Assembly (NCBI GenBank): GCA_034670405.1
Contig: JAXDDX010000002.1
Location: 2,264,001-2,328,000, forward strand
Origin: Hoplostethus atlanticus
Lineage: Eukaryota; Chordata; Actinopteri; Trachichthyiformes; Trachichthyidae
Direction of reading: 5' to 3'
Length of the DNA: 64,000 nucleotides
A model generated the notes under the pieces. The model searched no databases. It was not told where the DNA came from and saw only the letters and a program-made list of their open reading frames with translations. The position numbers were made by a program, and so were the translations under genes. This document shows positions 13,671 through 26,513 of this stretch, piece by piece (positions within the stretch are counted from its first letter, which is position 1; each line of letters starts with the position of its first letter).

Positions 13671-16600
13671 ATTTGCAGCGCGCTGATCATTAATGCAGCT
13701 TATTTGGCCTTGTGCACCAGACTGTGGGAGGCTGCTCCTTTGGTGAATTTAGCACTGAGGAACTCAAGGCTTCCTCTCAGCTCTGACCCAGTCTCTCTCC
13801 TGTCTCTTCCAGTAGATATTCAGCGTACAGTAAATACCGAGGAGACAAAGAACCATCCATTATACTGTACTCGGTTTGCCAGAGTCTTAAGTGTCAAAAC
13901 GCTCCGCAGACTTCCGTGCTGCTTTGTTGAGTTTACCGCTGCAGCCGCTTTCATGTAAATGATCTTGAATGTTATTTTCTAAAGAATGCATTTTAAAAAG
14001 AAATTCTCATTTCTGCCTCTGCATCTTGTCACAAACCCTTTTCTCTCCTTTCTCCTCCCTTCTCTCTCCCGCTCCCTCCCCTGCCGCAGCCGTAGACTAC
14101 ATAATTGATGCAAATACTGTCACATGTGTCAGGAGTGGAGGCTCTTCTAGTTTACTTCTGTGCAACACTTTATCGAAGAACATTAAATGGAGAAAGCAGC
14201 CTCATGCCACGGGTGGAAAATCAGCTTGTCAGTGGTTTCATTCACATCGCCATCGAAAGGCAGCGCTTCAGGATTGTTTCATCAAGGTGATTGAGAACAA
14301 AAAAGTACTGGAGCAAATTCCAGCTTATGTTTAGGCGCCCTGCCACATACATTATTTATATTTGTTGCCCACCCTAGTCGCCAGCCATCTGAATACATCA
14401 TTCCCTAATTCTCAAATATTTCTTCAGATTTCCTCCTATTTGCGCTATATCCTTTTCACATCAACCACGCTAAACCATTAGGCTTGCAGAGTGCACTTTT
14501 TGTGTGTGACACAGACCTGAAATTATAGATGGCTGCTTTCAAGGAGTGCTAGGGCCTGATGGGAAAGCTGTAATGGCTGTTGAGTGACTGGAGCGCAGTC
14601 AGAGACAGAAACAGGATTTCATTTACAACAATGATACAGGAGGAATTATGTAAAATGGTAACATTCCATGCCATTTAATGAGCCATATTCACTAATGTCT
14701 AAGTCTGCAGTCTAGCAGTAATAAAACTGCACTGCACTGCCTGCCAGAGCAGGGCTGCTACACTGTTTCTGTCTATTTCTAGCCCTGTATAAAACAATGG
14801 TGCATAACAGAACAGGCAGACATTTGCAGTTCTTTATCCTGCACACTGAATGCTTTGCCTTCCAACAGTGTGAGGCGCTTGTCTGCTCCTGTCTTCCTAC
14901 CCTACCCTACCCCCTCCTCCTGCTCCCCTTCTCTCCCTGTCCTCTGTTTCTGGCCCTAGCCTGTGCTACAGATTAAGTGACTTGATCCTGCAAACATCTG
15001 AGGAATTCAGCTCCACAAAGGGGTCAAACAAAGGCCAGGGGATAGCCTTACAGGTCCTCCGCCATTAGCAGATCCACAGAGGTGTTGTCAGGAGGGCTCT
15101 GCAGGTAAGAAGGAAGCCAAGGCCTCAAAAAGACCTGACTGCCAAGTGATGTTTTTCTATGGCGTCATTATTAATACCTTCACAACCTCAGCCTACTTAG
15201 ACATATGATCTCTGAAATTAACGGGAGAAATTGATTAGTGCTGCACCGTGCACACACGTGATGTGTGATGAGTTGAATTAGAAAAATATATATTTTATGC
15301 ATTGGCAAATCAAATCCTACACTTTTTTTATGTGTATAAAAATGTTTTCACAAACCATTTCTCCACAACTGCAGCACTCAAACCAAGTAAGCTGCAAGTG
15401 CCAACTGTCTCTTTGTTTATATGCCTCTTGATATAGACAAACAAAAATACCCCATATTTTCTAGGCAATAGCATTCACAAAGAATATCTGGGGCTCCTAG
15501 AAAAACATTTCAACTGTAATAAGCTTTCTCCATGAGAGTCTGAAGAGCTTCAGAGGGCTTCTTTGAAGCTCTCACTATGTTGACTGTTCATATATAGACC
15601 GTGCTTGGAAAGCCTGAGCGCCATATCACTGTAACCTCTCAGTGCTTCTGCATTAATAATTAATTGCCAATGTGAGTAAACACCACTGTAGATACAAGAA
15701 AGCCCCTAACAACACAAACTCTCCTGTCCCCACTTAAAGCCATACGCTCAACAAATTTGGCTGAGTTTGTAGATGCATGCTAATATTGCATATAAACTGT
15801 ATTCTGCCACACTCATCATGGAGATTGCTACCAGTAGCGTATATGGTAGACTCGTACCGTGCCTGGCAAATATATTTACAATGATTGTGATTTGCTCAAT
15901 GCGGTAAAACGTGTGCAAAACTGCCAAGCAGGTGATATGCAGTTAGGGCAGGTGGGTCCATCCTTCATTCTGCAGACCCCATGTGTAGTCAGACCTGCTC
16001 AAGAGCAGATTTGGAGGCGTCGCTCTTGTACAGTTACCCTTTAGCTTACAGGCAGCATGCTGTGAGTTTACAGCTAACACAACCTCATTTATATTACTTA
16101 TAGTGAGGAATGTATGTGCAGGCCCTGTAGAACATGCTGACCTTGTCACTGTAGCGGCATCTCCCTCTGCTAGTGAGGAGCCTGCTGGTGTTCAGGTGCT
16201 GTTACCCAACCACTCAGTGGCTTCCTGCCCATGTTATACAGAAAAAGAAGAAACTAGGGGCCTTTGAGGATGACGGCAGGGCTTTGGAATGGCCGAACCC
16301 TTCTGTAAAGCAAGATAACACGCCCATTGAGCTCTGCTTAAAATATTTCATTACATATACGTGAACATATCGTAGCAAAGGGCAGTATCTGGTTTTGAAC
16401 ATCCAGCTTAGACATGCTGGTTTCTGAATGTAAGAGAAATGAGAGGCACCGTAATATCTGATATAAAGCATACACTAATCTTATTACGATGGCCCTGTAT
16501 GTCTCACCAATGAGCCTTATTTAGCTTTTGGGGGTGGAATATGACCTGCTATTCAGAATTCAGCAGCAAGGAGAGCATCTTTTATCTTACTATAAATCCT

Positions 16601-17607
16601 CATTATTTCTAATAGCACTTTTGAAGGCTAAAGAGTGGAGCAGAGCATGTTCTCTTTATTCCGCAGTCACTGACAGACATGGCCAAGCACTATGGGTTAA
16701 TGTAATATCACAGTCGGATGCCTCCTCAACTCACTTACACTCCCTATTAGTTTAAAAGTCCTTCTGTGCACAAAAAAAATGAACGTAAGCGCTAACTTTA
16801 AAAGTGAAGGGAAGAGTCCAACCATATTCATTGAGCACAAAGATGGGTGTCCAAATGCTAACAAAGGTATATTGAAATGATAAATTATATTGAAGGTCTG
16901 AAGAATACATAAGACTTCAATTCATGACTGATACGCAGAGACCCATTTGGTCATAGGAAAACGTTGGACTAAGAATAGAAAAATAGACTGTAAAAAAAAA
17001 CCATGGTTCATCTACTGAGACTGGCATATCAATTAGGATTGTGAATAAGAGTGTAATTGAAAGCAACAGGAGCAGAAAGAAGCGGAAATTCATCAAGGCA
17101 AGCATGGAAAGGCACAAATGAGTTCCGAGCGAAACACAGAGAGCCTCTGCTCTCTTCTTCTACTCTGTCCTTGCCAAGAACAGAGACACCTAATCTCTTT
17201 TACCATTACCAAACAATGAAGTCAGCAACCAAACAACTATTTGCCTTCAGTAGTTTCCTTCAATAATTCTAAGGACGCTAATTATTTTATTAGAAATATA
17301 AATAAATGACTCCTGGACGGTTGCTACTTCCAGCCACAGCAGAACCATAAACTAAGTGTTAACAGCAACTTGGTAGTAAGGTTTGTAGCCTGGGGGCGCC
17401 AATAAGTGGTAAATTCACTTTTATTGAAGCGAAAAAATAGGAGATCGATCTGCAGCGTTAACCAGTCACCGTTAGCTCATCAGTCACAACCTGTTGGAGT
17501 GTCTCTCTCCTGCTTAACACACTTATTTTTGAAAAAGCTGAGAAACTTAAGTAGTGTTGAGGTCATGGGTCAACTTACTGGGAGCTTTATAGGTAGGGCT
17601 TTATCAG

Positions 17608-17635
17608 GTGTGTGTGTGTGTGTGTGTGTGTGTGT
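17608..17635. repeat. (GT)14 microsatellite
   Basis: Fourteen uninterrupted GT units. Confidence 0.96.
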
Positions 17636-17844
17636 CCTTGTGCTTTCTGACCAGGCTCACTGGCCAGGAGCATCTGTGTCTCCACACACCTTTGTCCCTG
17701 CTGGCAGGCGAGCACCCTGGTGCAAGCCTGCCACACAATCACTGTACCGCGGCTGTACTGTCACTAAATGGCACGTTCTCTCAGCCCCAGTCCTCCCTTT
17801 CCTAGGCACAGGCTTCTCCAGCTGCAGCCTAATTTCCTGTGACT

Positions 17845-17905
17845 TGCCTAATTACTGTAATTAAGGATTAATTGCCATTAATTATTCACACATAAGCTCA
17901 TCGCA
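17845..17905. promoter_or_regulatory. Dense TAATTA cluster in intron 2
   Basis: TAATTA occurs at 17849-17854, 17858-17863 and 17879-17884, with a further TTAATT between the last two: four homeodomain cores in about 36 bp. The flanks are complex, non-repetitive sequence, not a simple AT repeat. Candidate enhancer core. Confidence 0.32.
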
Positions 17906-18854
17906 AATCATGGGGTAAATGTCTTATGAAAGCTGCCATACAAGCCATGTATAAACACACTAGGATGCTCCAGGCTGCTGAATCGATCACTCAGCCCTCC
18001 AGCAAATCTCCACGCCACACTTAGGAAAACAGCGATAACTCTCCCCAAAATCAACAGCCTATCCAGGTGATGGAGGAATCAATCCACATGCTTTATTTGT
18101 CCCTGCTACATCCAGCTATTTCCAGTTGTGCCCCCAGAATCTCTAAGACACCAAACAGGTGTAGAAAAATGTGAAACGCCGAGCGTGCCGTAAACACTAA
18201 TGTTTTGATATAGAGGTATGATGTCTGGAAACACACACGCGCAGACTGAGATAAGGGGAGGAAATGAAGCTGCGTGAGAGATAAAGATAAGTAGAGGTTA
18301 ATTCTACTTTAATCTACTCCCGTCATCGTATCCCTGATGTCAACAGCACAAGAAGCAGTCCGATCGATCCGCTATCACAGCGAAGAGGTGAGGGGGCCTG
18401 GAAACTCTGGTGAAAGTTACACCATTCTGTCGTGATGAAGGTGATTCCCTGAAAACTGGTAGGAATTATATTGATATGGCACATTATGTTTTCTTTTTTT
18501 TTTAAGTTTCAGGAAGTCCACTAAGGATTGAGGGATTGATTTGGGGGTCAAGGAGAAACATGTAATCCCCCTTTGGGAGTGGCTTTTATCCATTACAGTC
18601 TGGAGTCTGGAACCATCCAGGTTTTGGCGGAAAAGAAACTCAGACCTAATGCAGACAAATATTTACACTTGCCAATACTCCGACAATTCCCGAGCACTTT
18701 TGGGGCAATAGTTTTTAAAGCTCCGGCTTCATAAAATCATAATAATGGCTATAATGTAAATCTGCTGAGTGTGAAATGTCTTCCAGGGGGCCGCATGCAA
18801 ACAGTATTTAAAATCAGACACTTTTACAAGGCTCTAAATCAGTAGTTTGGCCTA

Positions 18855-18880
<26 letters not shown>
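18855..18880. repeat. (AG)13 microsatellite
   Basis: Thirteen AG units, then an A-rich purine tail. Confidence 0.95.
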
Positions 18881-18885
<5 letters not shown>

Positions 18886-19059
18886 AAAAGTAAACTGTCT
18901 AGTCCTTCACATCGGGTCTGCAAGCCCTCACAGCAACACGACAAACTCCGTCATAATATACAAGACGGACAATTATTGCTCTGAATCATGGAGTGGTGCG
19001 TGGATAGCCGGTGACACGGCGCACCGTATCCGCTGCCCCCCAAGGTCTTCTCTCTCTAA

Positions 19060-19200
19060 ACATGAGTCACCGAGCGAGGGGGCGGGGCTGGAGGTGGAGG
19101 GGAAGAGAGGGCACTAATTGTTAGGCTAAAGGCAGCTGTGGCAGATTAATGCAGGAAACATTTTAATTTGGGCACATAAGTTTGTGTGTCTGATTTAAAC
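19060..19200. promoter_or_regulatory. AP-1/GC-box and AT-rich block in intron 2
   Basis: TGAGTCAC (19063-19070, AP-1/MAF type) lies about 10 bp before GGGGGCGGGGCT (Sp/KLF type, about 19078-19089), followed by an AT-rich segment with CTAATTG and GATTAATG cores. This could be an intronic enhancer or a minor internal promoter. No exon was identified next to it. Confidence 0.25.
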
Positions 19201-20465
19201 ATTTATGTTAATGGACCTTCTGGCAGCTCTTTAATGCTTTACACACTCTTGTAAACAACTTCTTAGCAAATCCATCATTTGGCCATCCCGCATCCTGCAA
19301 AATCCAAGCTGCACAGGAAGTGGGAACAGATAACACAATTCCAGATCAAGACAAGGGGATAACAAGACTTCAGACGTACCAGAGGCGGCTTGAGCCAATG
19401 CTGGCAGAATTTCCCCCGATCAGCATTATTGCAGCCAGAGTTTAATTTATAGAGCTGAGCCAGTCCTGTTTTATGTGTTTGTTGGATTAATGTGCGGAGC
19501 CATACTTTTTTTACTGCTGCGGTCTTTGATCGAGTTCAATTTATTGGGATTAACCTGAGGTTCAAGCGTGGTGTACGATCCATTTCAAGTCATTATGAGA
19601 AGCCTCTATTTTCTCCGTCTGTGATTGAGTTTCCAGTTCTTATAATTAAACGCAAGTATAAACTGTCAAATGTGTCTTCCAATTATGATGGTTCTCTAAA
19701 GACCTCTCGCAGAAACATTAATTTCTACTTATTGTAAAGTTAGTTGTGACTTTGGAATGCGGCGCTCCAATGAGTATGTGTTAATTGTTACCTGAGCGGC
19801 ACGCTACTGTGTTAAATACTACTTTTCACTGATAAAAGAAGTGTCTAAAAGTGCACTATGGTGTTAATATAGGAATGTGTTGTGAAGTCAACATGTCACT
19901 GCACAGCGTGTCAGCATGTGAGCTACAAGACCCCACAGCCTGTGCAACTATCTGTGGACCCTTCTGCCCCACACATTTCACACTCCCACCTCCCTCGGCA
20001 TGACACCTCCCAGCACGCACATGCATCATCGCGTCATTGATGCCTAATTGATACTTCCCTATTTATTGTCACCTTCCCTCTTTGTCAGCTGGCTCAGTTC
20101 TCCGTGTCGCTTTGCATTTATGGACTCCCGACTGCCTTGATCTGGGTAATTAGAGTTTATGTGCTAATTGGTGTAAATACAAAGATGGGAGTTGCAGGCG
20201 AACATTTCACACTGCAGCTATAAATTGTGGCTCTGATAAGTGTGGGTTGTGCAGCTGAAGGGACAGCAGACGTATGTGTAGGAAACTGACATTTCTGTCG
20301 TCAGTTTTAAAGCCTTTTCTTAGAACATCCAAAGCAAAGTACTACAGCGAGCTTGAAGCATATTTGGACAGATACACGTTTGCATGTTTTGGCATCACGA
20401 TTCTCCATCTTATCCATTTGGATGCCAAGTAATACAAAGACTACGAGGTTAAAATCCAAATCATC

Positions 20466-20497
20466 AGCTTAATATTTTTTATATTTAATATTAAGCT
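20466..20497. repeat. Short AT-rich hairpin
   Basis: AGCTTAATATT (20466-20476) pairs with AATATTAAGCT (20487-20497) around a 10-base loop. Confidence 0.6.
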
Positions 20498-20751
20498 ACA
20501 TCTACATTGATCCGTTCACCTTCTCTTTAGTAGGAACATGATGGTTTGAGTCTGGTCTGATACCTCAGGCCTTTGTTCACTTCCAATCATTGAGGCAACA
20601 ATGAATGACATAGTTCATACTTTGTCCCCAGCACAATTCTCATTCAAAAAACATTAAAAAAAGGAAAGAAAAAAACTAAAGATACAATATCAAGTATTGG
20701 GTGGCTCTGGTTATCTGGTTATAGCTGCTAGCTCCTAGGTGTCATTATTAC

Positions 20752-20804
20752 TAGTAGTAGTAGTAGTAGTAATAATAGTAGCATTGTTGTTGTTGTTGTT
20801 GTTG
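20752..20804. repeat. Compound TAG/TTG trinucleotide repeat
   Basis: TAG units with a TAA interruption, followed by seven TTG units. Confidence 0.93.
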
Positions 20805-23689
20805 AAAATGATGACCATGTACACAGAAATAAATAAGTAATAGGAAACCAATACAATATTATCTTAACCATTGTCAATGTGAAAATGCCGATTGAAATGT
20901 ATCAGTTTAGCCACAATATCAGTTTCTCCTCAACTTCTCTTTACCAGCTCTTCATCCAGAATGATTAGCAGAACAGTCACACTACAACTAGCTACTGTCA
21001 TGAAAACAACATAAAAGTGGCACCCTACACTTAAATGGTATGAGAGGGCGAGAGAACATCTGAACTAAGTGCACCTTGAAAATTATAACAATGAGCAATC
21101 ACTTGTACAGCAAGTAAGTAAAAATTTGTCCGTGATTTTACTGTGTTTAGTGTTACAATACGATGTTTACACTAGTTTATAATCATCTTCAAAGTGAATG
21201 AAAATTGCAATCATGAATTTTGACTTGACAAGGTCAGCTAAATTCCTAAAATGTACTTGGAGTAGTTTAAGATACGTTTTAAGATATTGAGCAGACATTC
21301 TTACACAAAGCAACCTATTGGTGGAATACAATAAGTGGAAACACAATTGGTGAAATTCATCAATCATAACAGCAGCCTAGCCTCGTAATGAAGAAGTGAA
21401 CAGGACAACGATACAATTTAAAAAACTCAAAGAGGATCGAGGGCCACTTCTGTTATGGAGGTGTGGGTGCTCAACAGCAGAAGTATGTCTGCTTAAAGGA
21501 AAAAAATAACAGCGAGGTATCATTTTAATCTGTCCAAAATCAAAGCGGCCTGTACCTGATCCTTCAAGTGACTAGATCATTTGACAACCAAAATGATATA
21601 CAAAGCCAAAACATCAAAAGGTGTCTCTGTCTGAATCCTCCTATTCGTGTATTTTAAATTAAAACTATTATAACACGTTTCTAAAGCCATGTGGTTAAAA
21701 TGATGAATCCTGAAATATCTAACAGACACAATTACGCAGACATCAAGTAGCAAACTTTTGCACTGATTCAAATTGTGGCTCAAGCATGTTCTTTTCACAT
21801 GCAAACACACAGATGGATGTTTCTTTCCCCCCCTTTTCATTTTCAACTTGGTTCTTTTTAAACTCTGTGTTGTCAGCAGATGTCCTTCTAACGGAGACAA
21901 AGAAAATGAGAGGGGGCTGGATATCATCAGCATGGAAATGAGCCTCCTCTCGTTGCCCCTTCTAAGGCACAGCCACAGCGCCGCTCCAGCCACTGCACTA
22001 CCTTTTCAACTTGCAAATGACAGTGTCACCAAATGCTATCCTTCCATCAATCAAGTCGGGGGGGTCATGAATATACAAAAGGCAAAGCGGAGACTGGCTG
22101 CCTCCCGCCGCTCTACTTGGCCCAATTATACAGGCTCAGCTTTCTCCTCTGAGCTTCCACTTTTTGTTTCAGTCTAAAGGGTACAGTCCTAGGCAGCCCC
22201 GGGCTTAATCAAGGTAGGTCACGCATACTGGACCTCTCAAGTGGACTGCAAATGCAAGTTAAATGTGGACACCAAATGTCATCTTTCTTTTACATCATTA
22301 ATGCTAGGGGGCAAAGACAGCAGGGGTCAGTTCCGCACCCCTTTCTCCATGCACACTCTGCCACATCCCGTGTACCGAAGTCCTCCTCTTTCCCCGAGCA
22401 CAAGCCCAGACCACTAGGCCGGTGGTAGACCCCCTCCTCTCCCTCCCAGAGCCTCTCTGAGGCAGCCTGCTTGCCCCTTTCTTTACCCCAGCTGTCAGAT
22501 CATAGTAGTGAATTAGCATTCTAACGGATACGCCTCAACCCGGGGATGAATTAGCGCGCAGGAGTAACTAATGGCCTCCCTGCTGAAAGTGGACCTGATA
22601 GTCGATGGCACAGCTGATCAATACTGCAGCTTCAGCTCAGCTTACCCTTCCTCCTCCCTTTTTAGTTTTTGCTGAAATCATTTCGCAGCCATAGAAGACG
22701 CATTAAAAGGAACAGTCTACACAAAAATGAGACTTGCTGTAATACCTGAATGAGAGACGGGTACAGAACCTGTCAATACCGCTGAACACAAAGCGCTTCG
22801 GTCAATAACATCTCTTTGTCGTGTATTCATTATGCCCGATGGAAAATGTAAACAAGACAATCCATGTGTTAATATAAGTAATGTTACCTGATAGCATCAA
22901 TCACCAAGCATGGCGATTGTGTACGGTGGTGACTAATGAATCATCTCATTGAAACTCATGATTGGAATAGTTTTTGATGAGTGTGGCAGCGATGCAAAGG
23001 TGAAGGCCCTTTTGTTACGTTGAAAACAGGCCAGCTGAATGAACGCTCTATGAATTTGCCACATAAAAGCATCGTGCTGAAGAAGTAGAAGTGGAAGGTC
23101 CTCACCTTCTGTAGCTAACCATGTTACCACTACCAAAACAAATCAATATAACTCCCTCCTTCTGACAGTGAAAGGACTCAATGACAGTATACTGCAAAAG
23201 CATAAAAGGAGGCGGCTCCACAAATACGGTAAAATACCCATCCGGTAAAATATGTTGGTCTGAAATAGATGTGACAAGCTGCTTTGAAGGAGCTTTGATC
23301 AGCTTTTTTGATGTGTTAATGTGTCAGCAGAGGCGCAGTAATCAAGCCACAATAAGTCTCACAGGAGTGTGAGAAAGCAGAGGGTTAATGTGGGCCTACG
23401 GCTGAGAAAATAAATTACTCTAAATATGTAAGTGGACGTTGGAACGGGGCGCTGTAAGAGCAGAGTGGGTTTGGGTAAACCAACAGTCTGTCTGCAGTAA
23501 TTTATAGACAGCTATGATAAATACTATTTGTCCATGACAGTCACATGAAATAATAAACCATGGCTGGCTATAAACATTACTAAATCCTGACACTATTGAT
23601 TTATAATGTCTAACAGTGACATCAAACCAAACAACTGACAGAAACAATGCCGGGGCTTTAGCAGCAGTTTGTCAACTATTAATTCTGTC

Positions 23690-23960
23690 AAAGGGGGTTT
23701 CGCTCTAAGCCGAGAGAGCTTGTCTTGCAGTTGTCAATCCCTCCGCTGGAAATGGCTGCGGCACGTTCGCGGGGTAAGGGCCCTAGGCACTGCTCCGTTA
23801 GCCCTAATTACCCCCATCCCTGCCTTGGCAACGACAAGACCAGCCTCTATTTAAAATGCATGTTAATTATGGAAATTATTAATTGGGCTGGTGCTTGAGG
23901 ATTTGTGTTTATGCCCGGATTACGGTTAATAACTGTATCAAGCTACGTTTTAAGCCTGAC
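23690..23960. promoter_or_regulatory. Candidate conserved non-coding block in intron 2
   Basis: Complex sequence with TCAAAGG (TCF/LEF type), TGTCAATC at 23732-23739 (reverse of the TALE core GATTGACA), CTAATTACC, and a GTTAATTATGG / TTATTAATTGG segment near 23861-23891. Unlike its surroundings it is free of simple repeats and contains several CpGs. The motif mix suggests a developmental enhancer; alignment to other vertebrates would decide. Confidence 0.32.
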
Positions 23961-24191
23961 CTATGACAAGTAGTGCTGAGGTGCTGAAAAGGGATATTTT
24001 CCAATACATTACCCCTCTCTCCTCTTCCAAGTCCGTTCCCCATTACAGGAGGCTGAGTAAATGACATTACACAACGAGACGCAGCCTATGGTGTGGATCT
24101 ACAACGTCATGTAACACTCCTGCAGCCTCGGTGTGTTGTTAAAGAGGTTTTTTTTTTTGTGGGTTTGGTTATGCTTGCTGGTAACTGCACT

Positions 24192-24198
24192 GCGCGCG

Positions 24199-24232
<34 letters not shown>
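24192..24232. repeat. GC-CA alternating purine-pyrimidine tract
   Basis: GCGCGC joined to fifteen CA units. Alternating purine-pyrimidine sequence of this kind is Z-DNA-prone. Confidence 0.95.
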
Positions 24233-24238
<6 letters not shown>

Positions 24239-25793
24239 GGTCCTATTTCATGGCTATCCAAGATTAGCTGTCAGGCTAATTGCACACACCTGTGATGGGG
24301 ACCACACATGCTCTGTCACCACCTGCCATGGAGAACAGTCGGACTGCAGTCTGCACTCTGTGATCACCCGGTTACCATCAAGTTCAAGCAGGGATCTTAT
24401 GAAAGTACACCCAAGTGTTGCATACCCCATACTTATCAAGGCCCATACACTCCATTATAATGACCGTATTTAGAAAGACTGGTCCTTTGTTAATACACCG
24501 AATGTGAGGGCATATTAAGCTCATTCTGTGAATCTCACTCAGGGAAAGTTGTGACATATTCCATCCACACTCCAGTGTCTCATACCCCCATACCTGTCTC
24601 AAATTCATCCTTAAATCCCATGAAATCTATATAATGCCCATATTCATAAAGGTTTCTCTGATGTTTGTATTAATGCAATAAATATTTAATATTTGAATTC
24701 AGTTTGTGCATGTCATAGTTCAGCTGGTTACCACTGTAGGTTCAGTATAGCTTTGCCTCAGCTCCACACAGTCCTCTAGATCCTGCCTGAGCTTGCCAAG
24801 CCTTTGGGAGCTCTGGGAGTGCTCCCTGGATGGGGTTAAGCTTGATTTTGTGTGCAGACAGTCATGCATGAATGAGAAACTGCTACACAATACCCAAGAG
24901 GTATGAAAGGAATATCAACAGCCAAAACCTTGGCATTAGAAGACTAGATAAACATTTCCTTTGGTCTTTTTTTTTTTTTTCTTGGGGCCATTTTCTTTTT
25001 TTCGCAGGTCAAGACACAATGTATAGACATTTAACCTTAGTGATTTGCAAACAGAAGCATGATCAGGTGCTCCAGAAAGAAACGAGCATACTGTCAAAAC
25101 AATGTGTTGGTATTCACATAAAAACACATAAAACTGATCCTTGACATGATGAAAAACCACAAGTGAATTTGATTTCCTCTGGTAATGTTCTTCAAATGTT
25201 TTGAAGGAAAATTATAATGTTCAAAGCACAGAAAGAGCAGGACATGCAGATGGAAGAAGGTGCATTTTTGCTTTTCTACCGAGAGGTTCTGGGTTCAGTC
25301 CAAACCATGGAAAGAAAATCTGTCAATTTAGGCCTAACCTTGGCCAATATCTTGTTGTTGTCATATTACCTACAACTATCACTAACCATAACCTCTACCA
25401 AACCCTATGATCATAACAGATTAGCAAAATAGGCTATCTAGCTAAAATATAATGTCTTCACCTCATTTATGGGCAGTTTCATTCTAAATTCTTTAAAAAT
25501 TTTGATTCTGAAGTGCTTTAAAAAAAATGAGACATTTGTGATTAAAGAGTAAAGCAGCAGAGGGAGTCAGTCCCAGTGTCAGCCAGTCAGCAGTCTTTCC
25601 AGTCCCTGCCACGACCGAAATGGTTAAGGGTGCATTAAGCTGTTTTGCTCAATGGCCCTTGACCAATATAAAGAAGTACTGAGATAGCATGTTCTGATTT
25701 ATACCCTGTGAAGGCATTATGAATGCATGCAGTCACATGCATGCACACCAACAAACACACTTGCTGATAAATAAATAAATGTAAAAAAAATAT

Positions 25794-25823
<30 letters not shown>
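25794..25823. repeat. TAGA tetranucleotide repeat
   Basis: About seven TAGA units. Confidence 0.95.
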
Positions 25824-25824
<1 letters not shown>

Positions 25825-26485
25825 CACCATTATGTTAAAAAGATCAAATTAAATCTAAGACTAATGTAATAAACCTGATGAAAGACTAAATCCACGCAAT
25901 TGTGAACGATCTCTCTGTTTATTTTCAGCAGGACCTTTTGTTTGTTGGATTTAAATTATAGCTTGATTAAAGTCTAAGAGAGGGCTACAGTAAATCCTGT
26001 GTGAATGTTTGCTGCAGTCCCTCTAAAATGGGAAATATTGATCAGTGTGATTTCCCTGGGTACTGGGGAGCTGTGGAGGAAGAGTGAGAGACATTATTTA
26101 AGGGACATGGAGCCTAAGTAAAAAAAAAAAAAAAGTGACATTATGGGCTATGCCGTGAAACATGACTTAGTCTGAGTGGCCTTTAATGGTAAGGCGAAAA
26201 GGTAGTTCATCATTGCCTGCATGGGAACCAGGGGGGTGGTTGTCTTGTGTTGATTTTACATTATTAATTTGAGGCACACAAGGTCATTGGGGCCCTTATA
26301 GTCATGAGAACCAGTTCTTATCTTAACACAGCTGTCGAGCTGAATCTGCAATGACTGATAATGCCATTGATTGGTAACACTGAGAAGACAGACTTTAGGA
26401 TATTGCTCTGAATTCACAACCATTCCAATGCCACGATTGCTGCTTTTATTTTGTTACTGAAAAAAACATTTTTTAAAAATGCATT

Positions 26486-26513
26486 ATTATATTTATATAT
26501 ATGTATATATATT
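26486..26513. repeat. Imperfect AT repeat
   Basis: TATATAT units interrupted by TTT and TG. Confidence 0.75.

Noticed and set aside
13530..13958. 142-codon plus-strand open frame
   Set aside because: It includes the AGACCAGC tandem repeat and has no family resemblance; it is most likely a chance frame in intron.
17406..17864. 152-codon plus-strand open frame with a Val-Cys repeat
   Set aside because: The Val-Cys run is the translated GT microsatellite; there is no coding evidence on either side.
18781..18796. AGGGGGCCGC, CTCF-core-like sequence
   Set aside because: The upstream half of the motif does not fit, so the match is too partial to report.
25283..25300. B-box-like GGTTCTGGGTTCAGTCC suggesting a tRNA-derived SINE
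   Set aside because: No A box, no SINE body and no flanking duplication could be identified.
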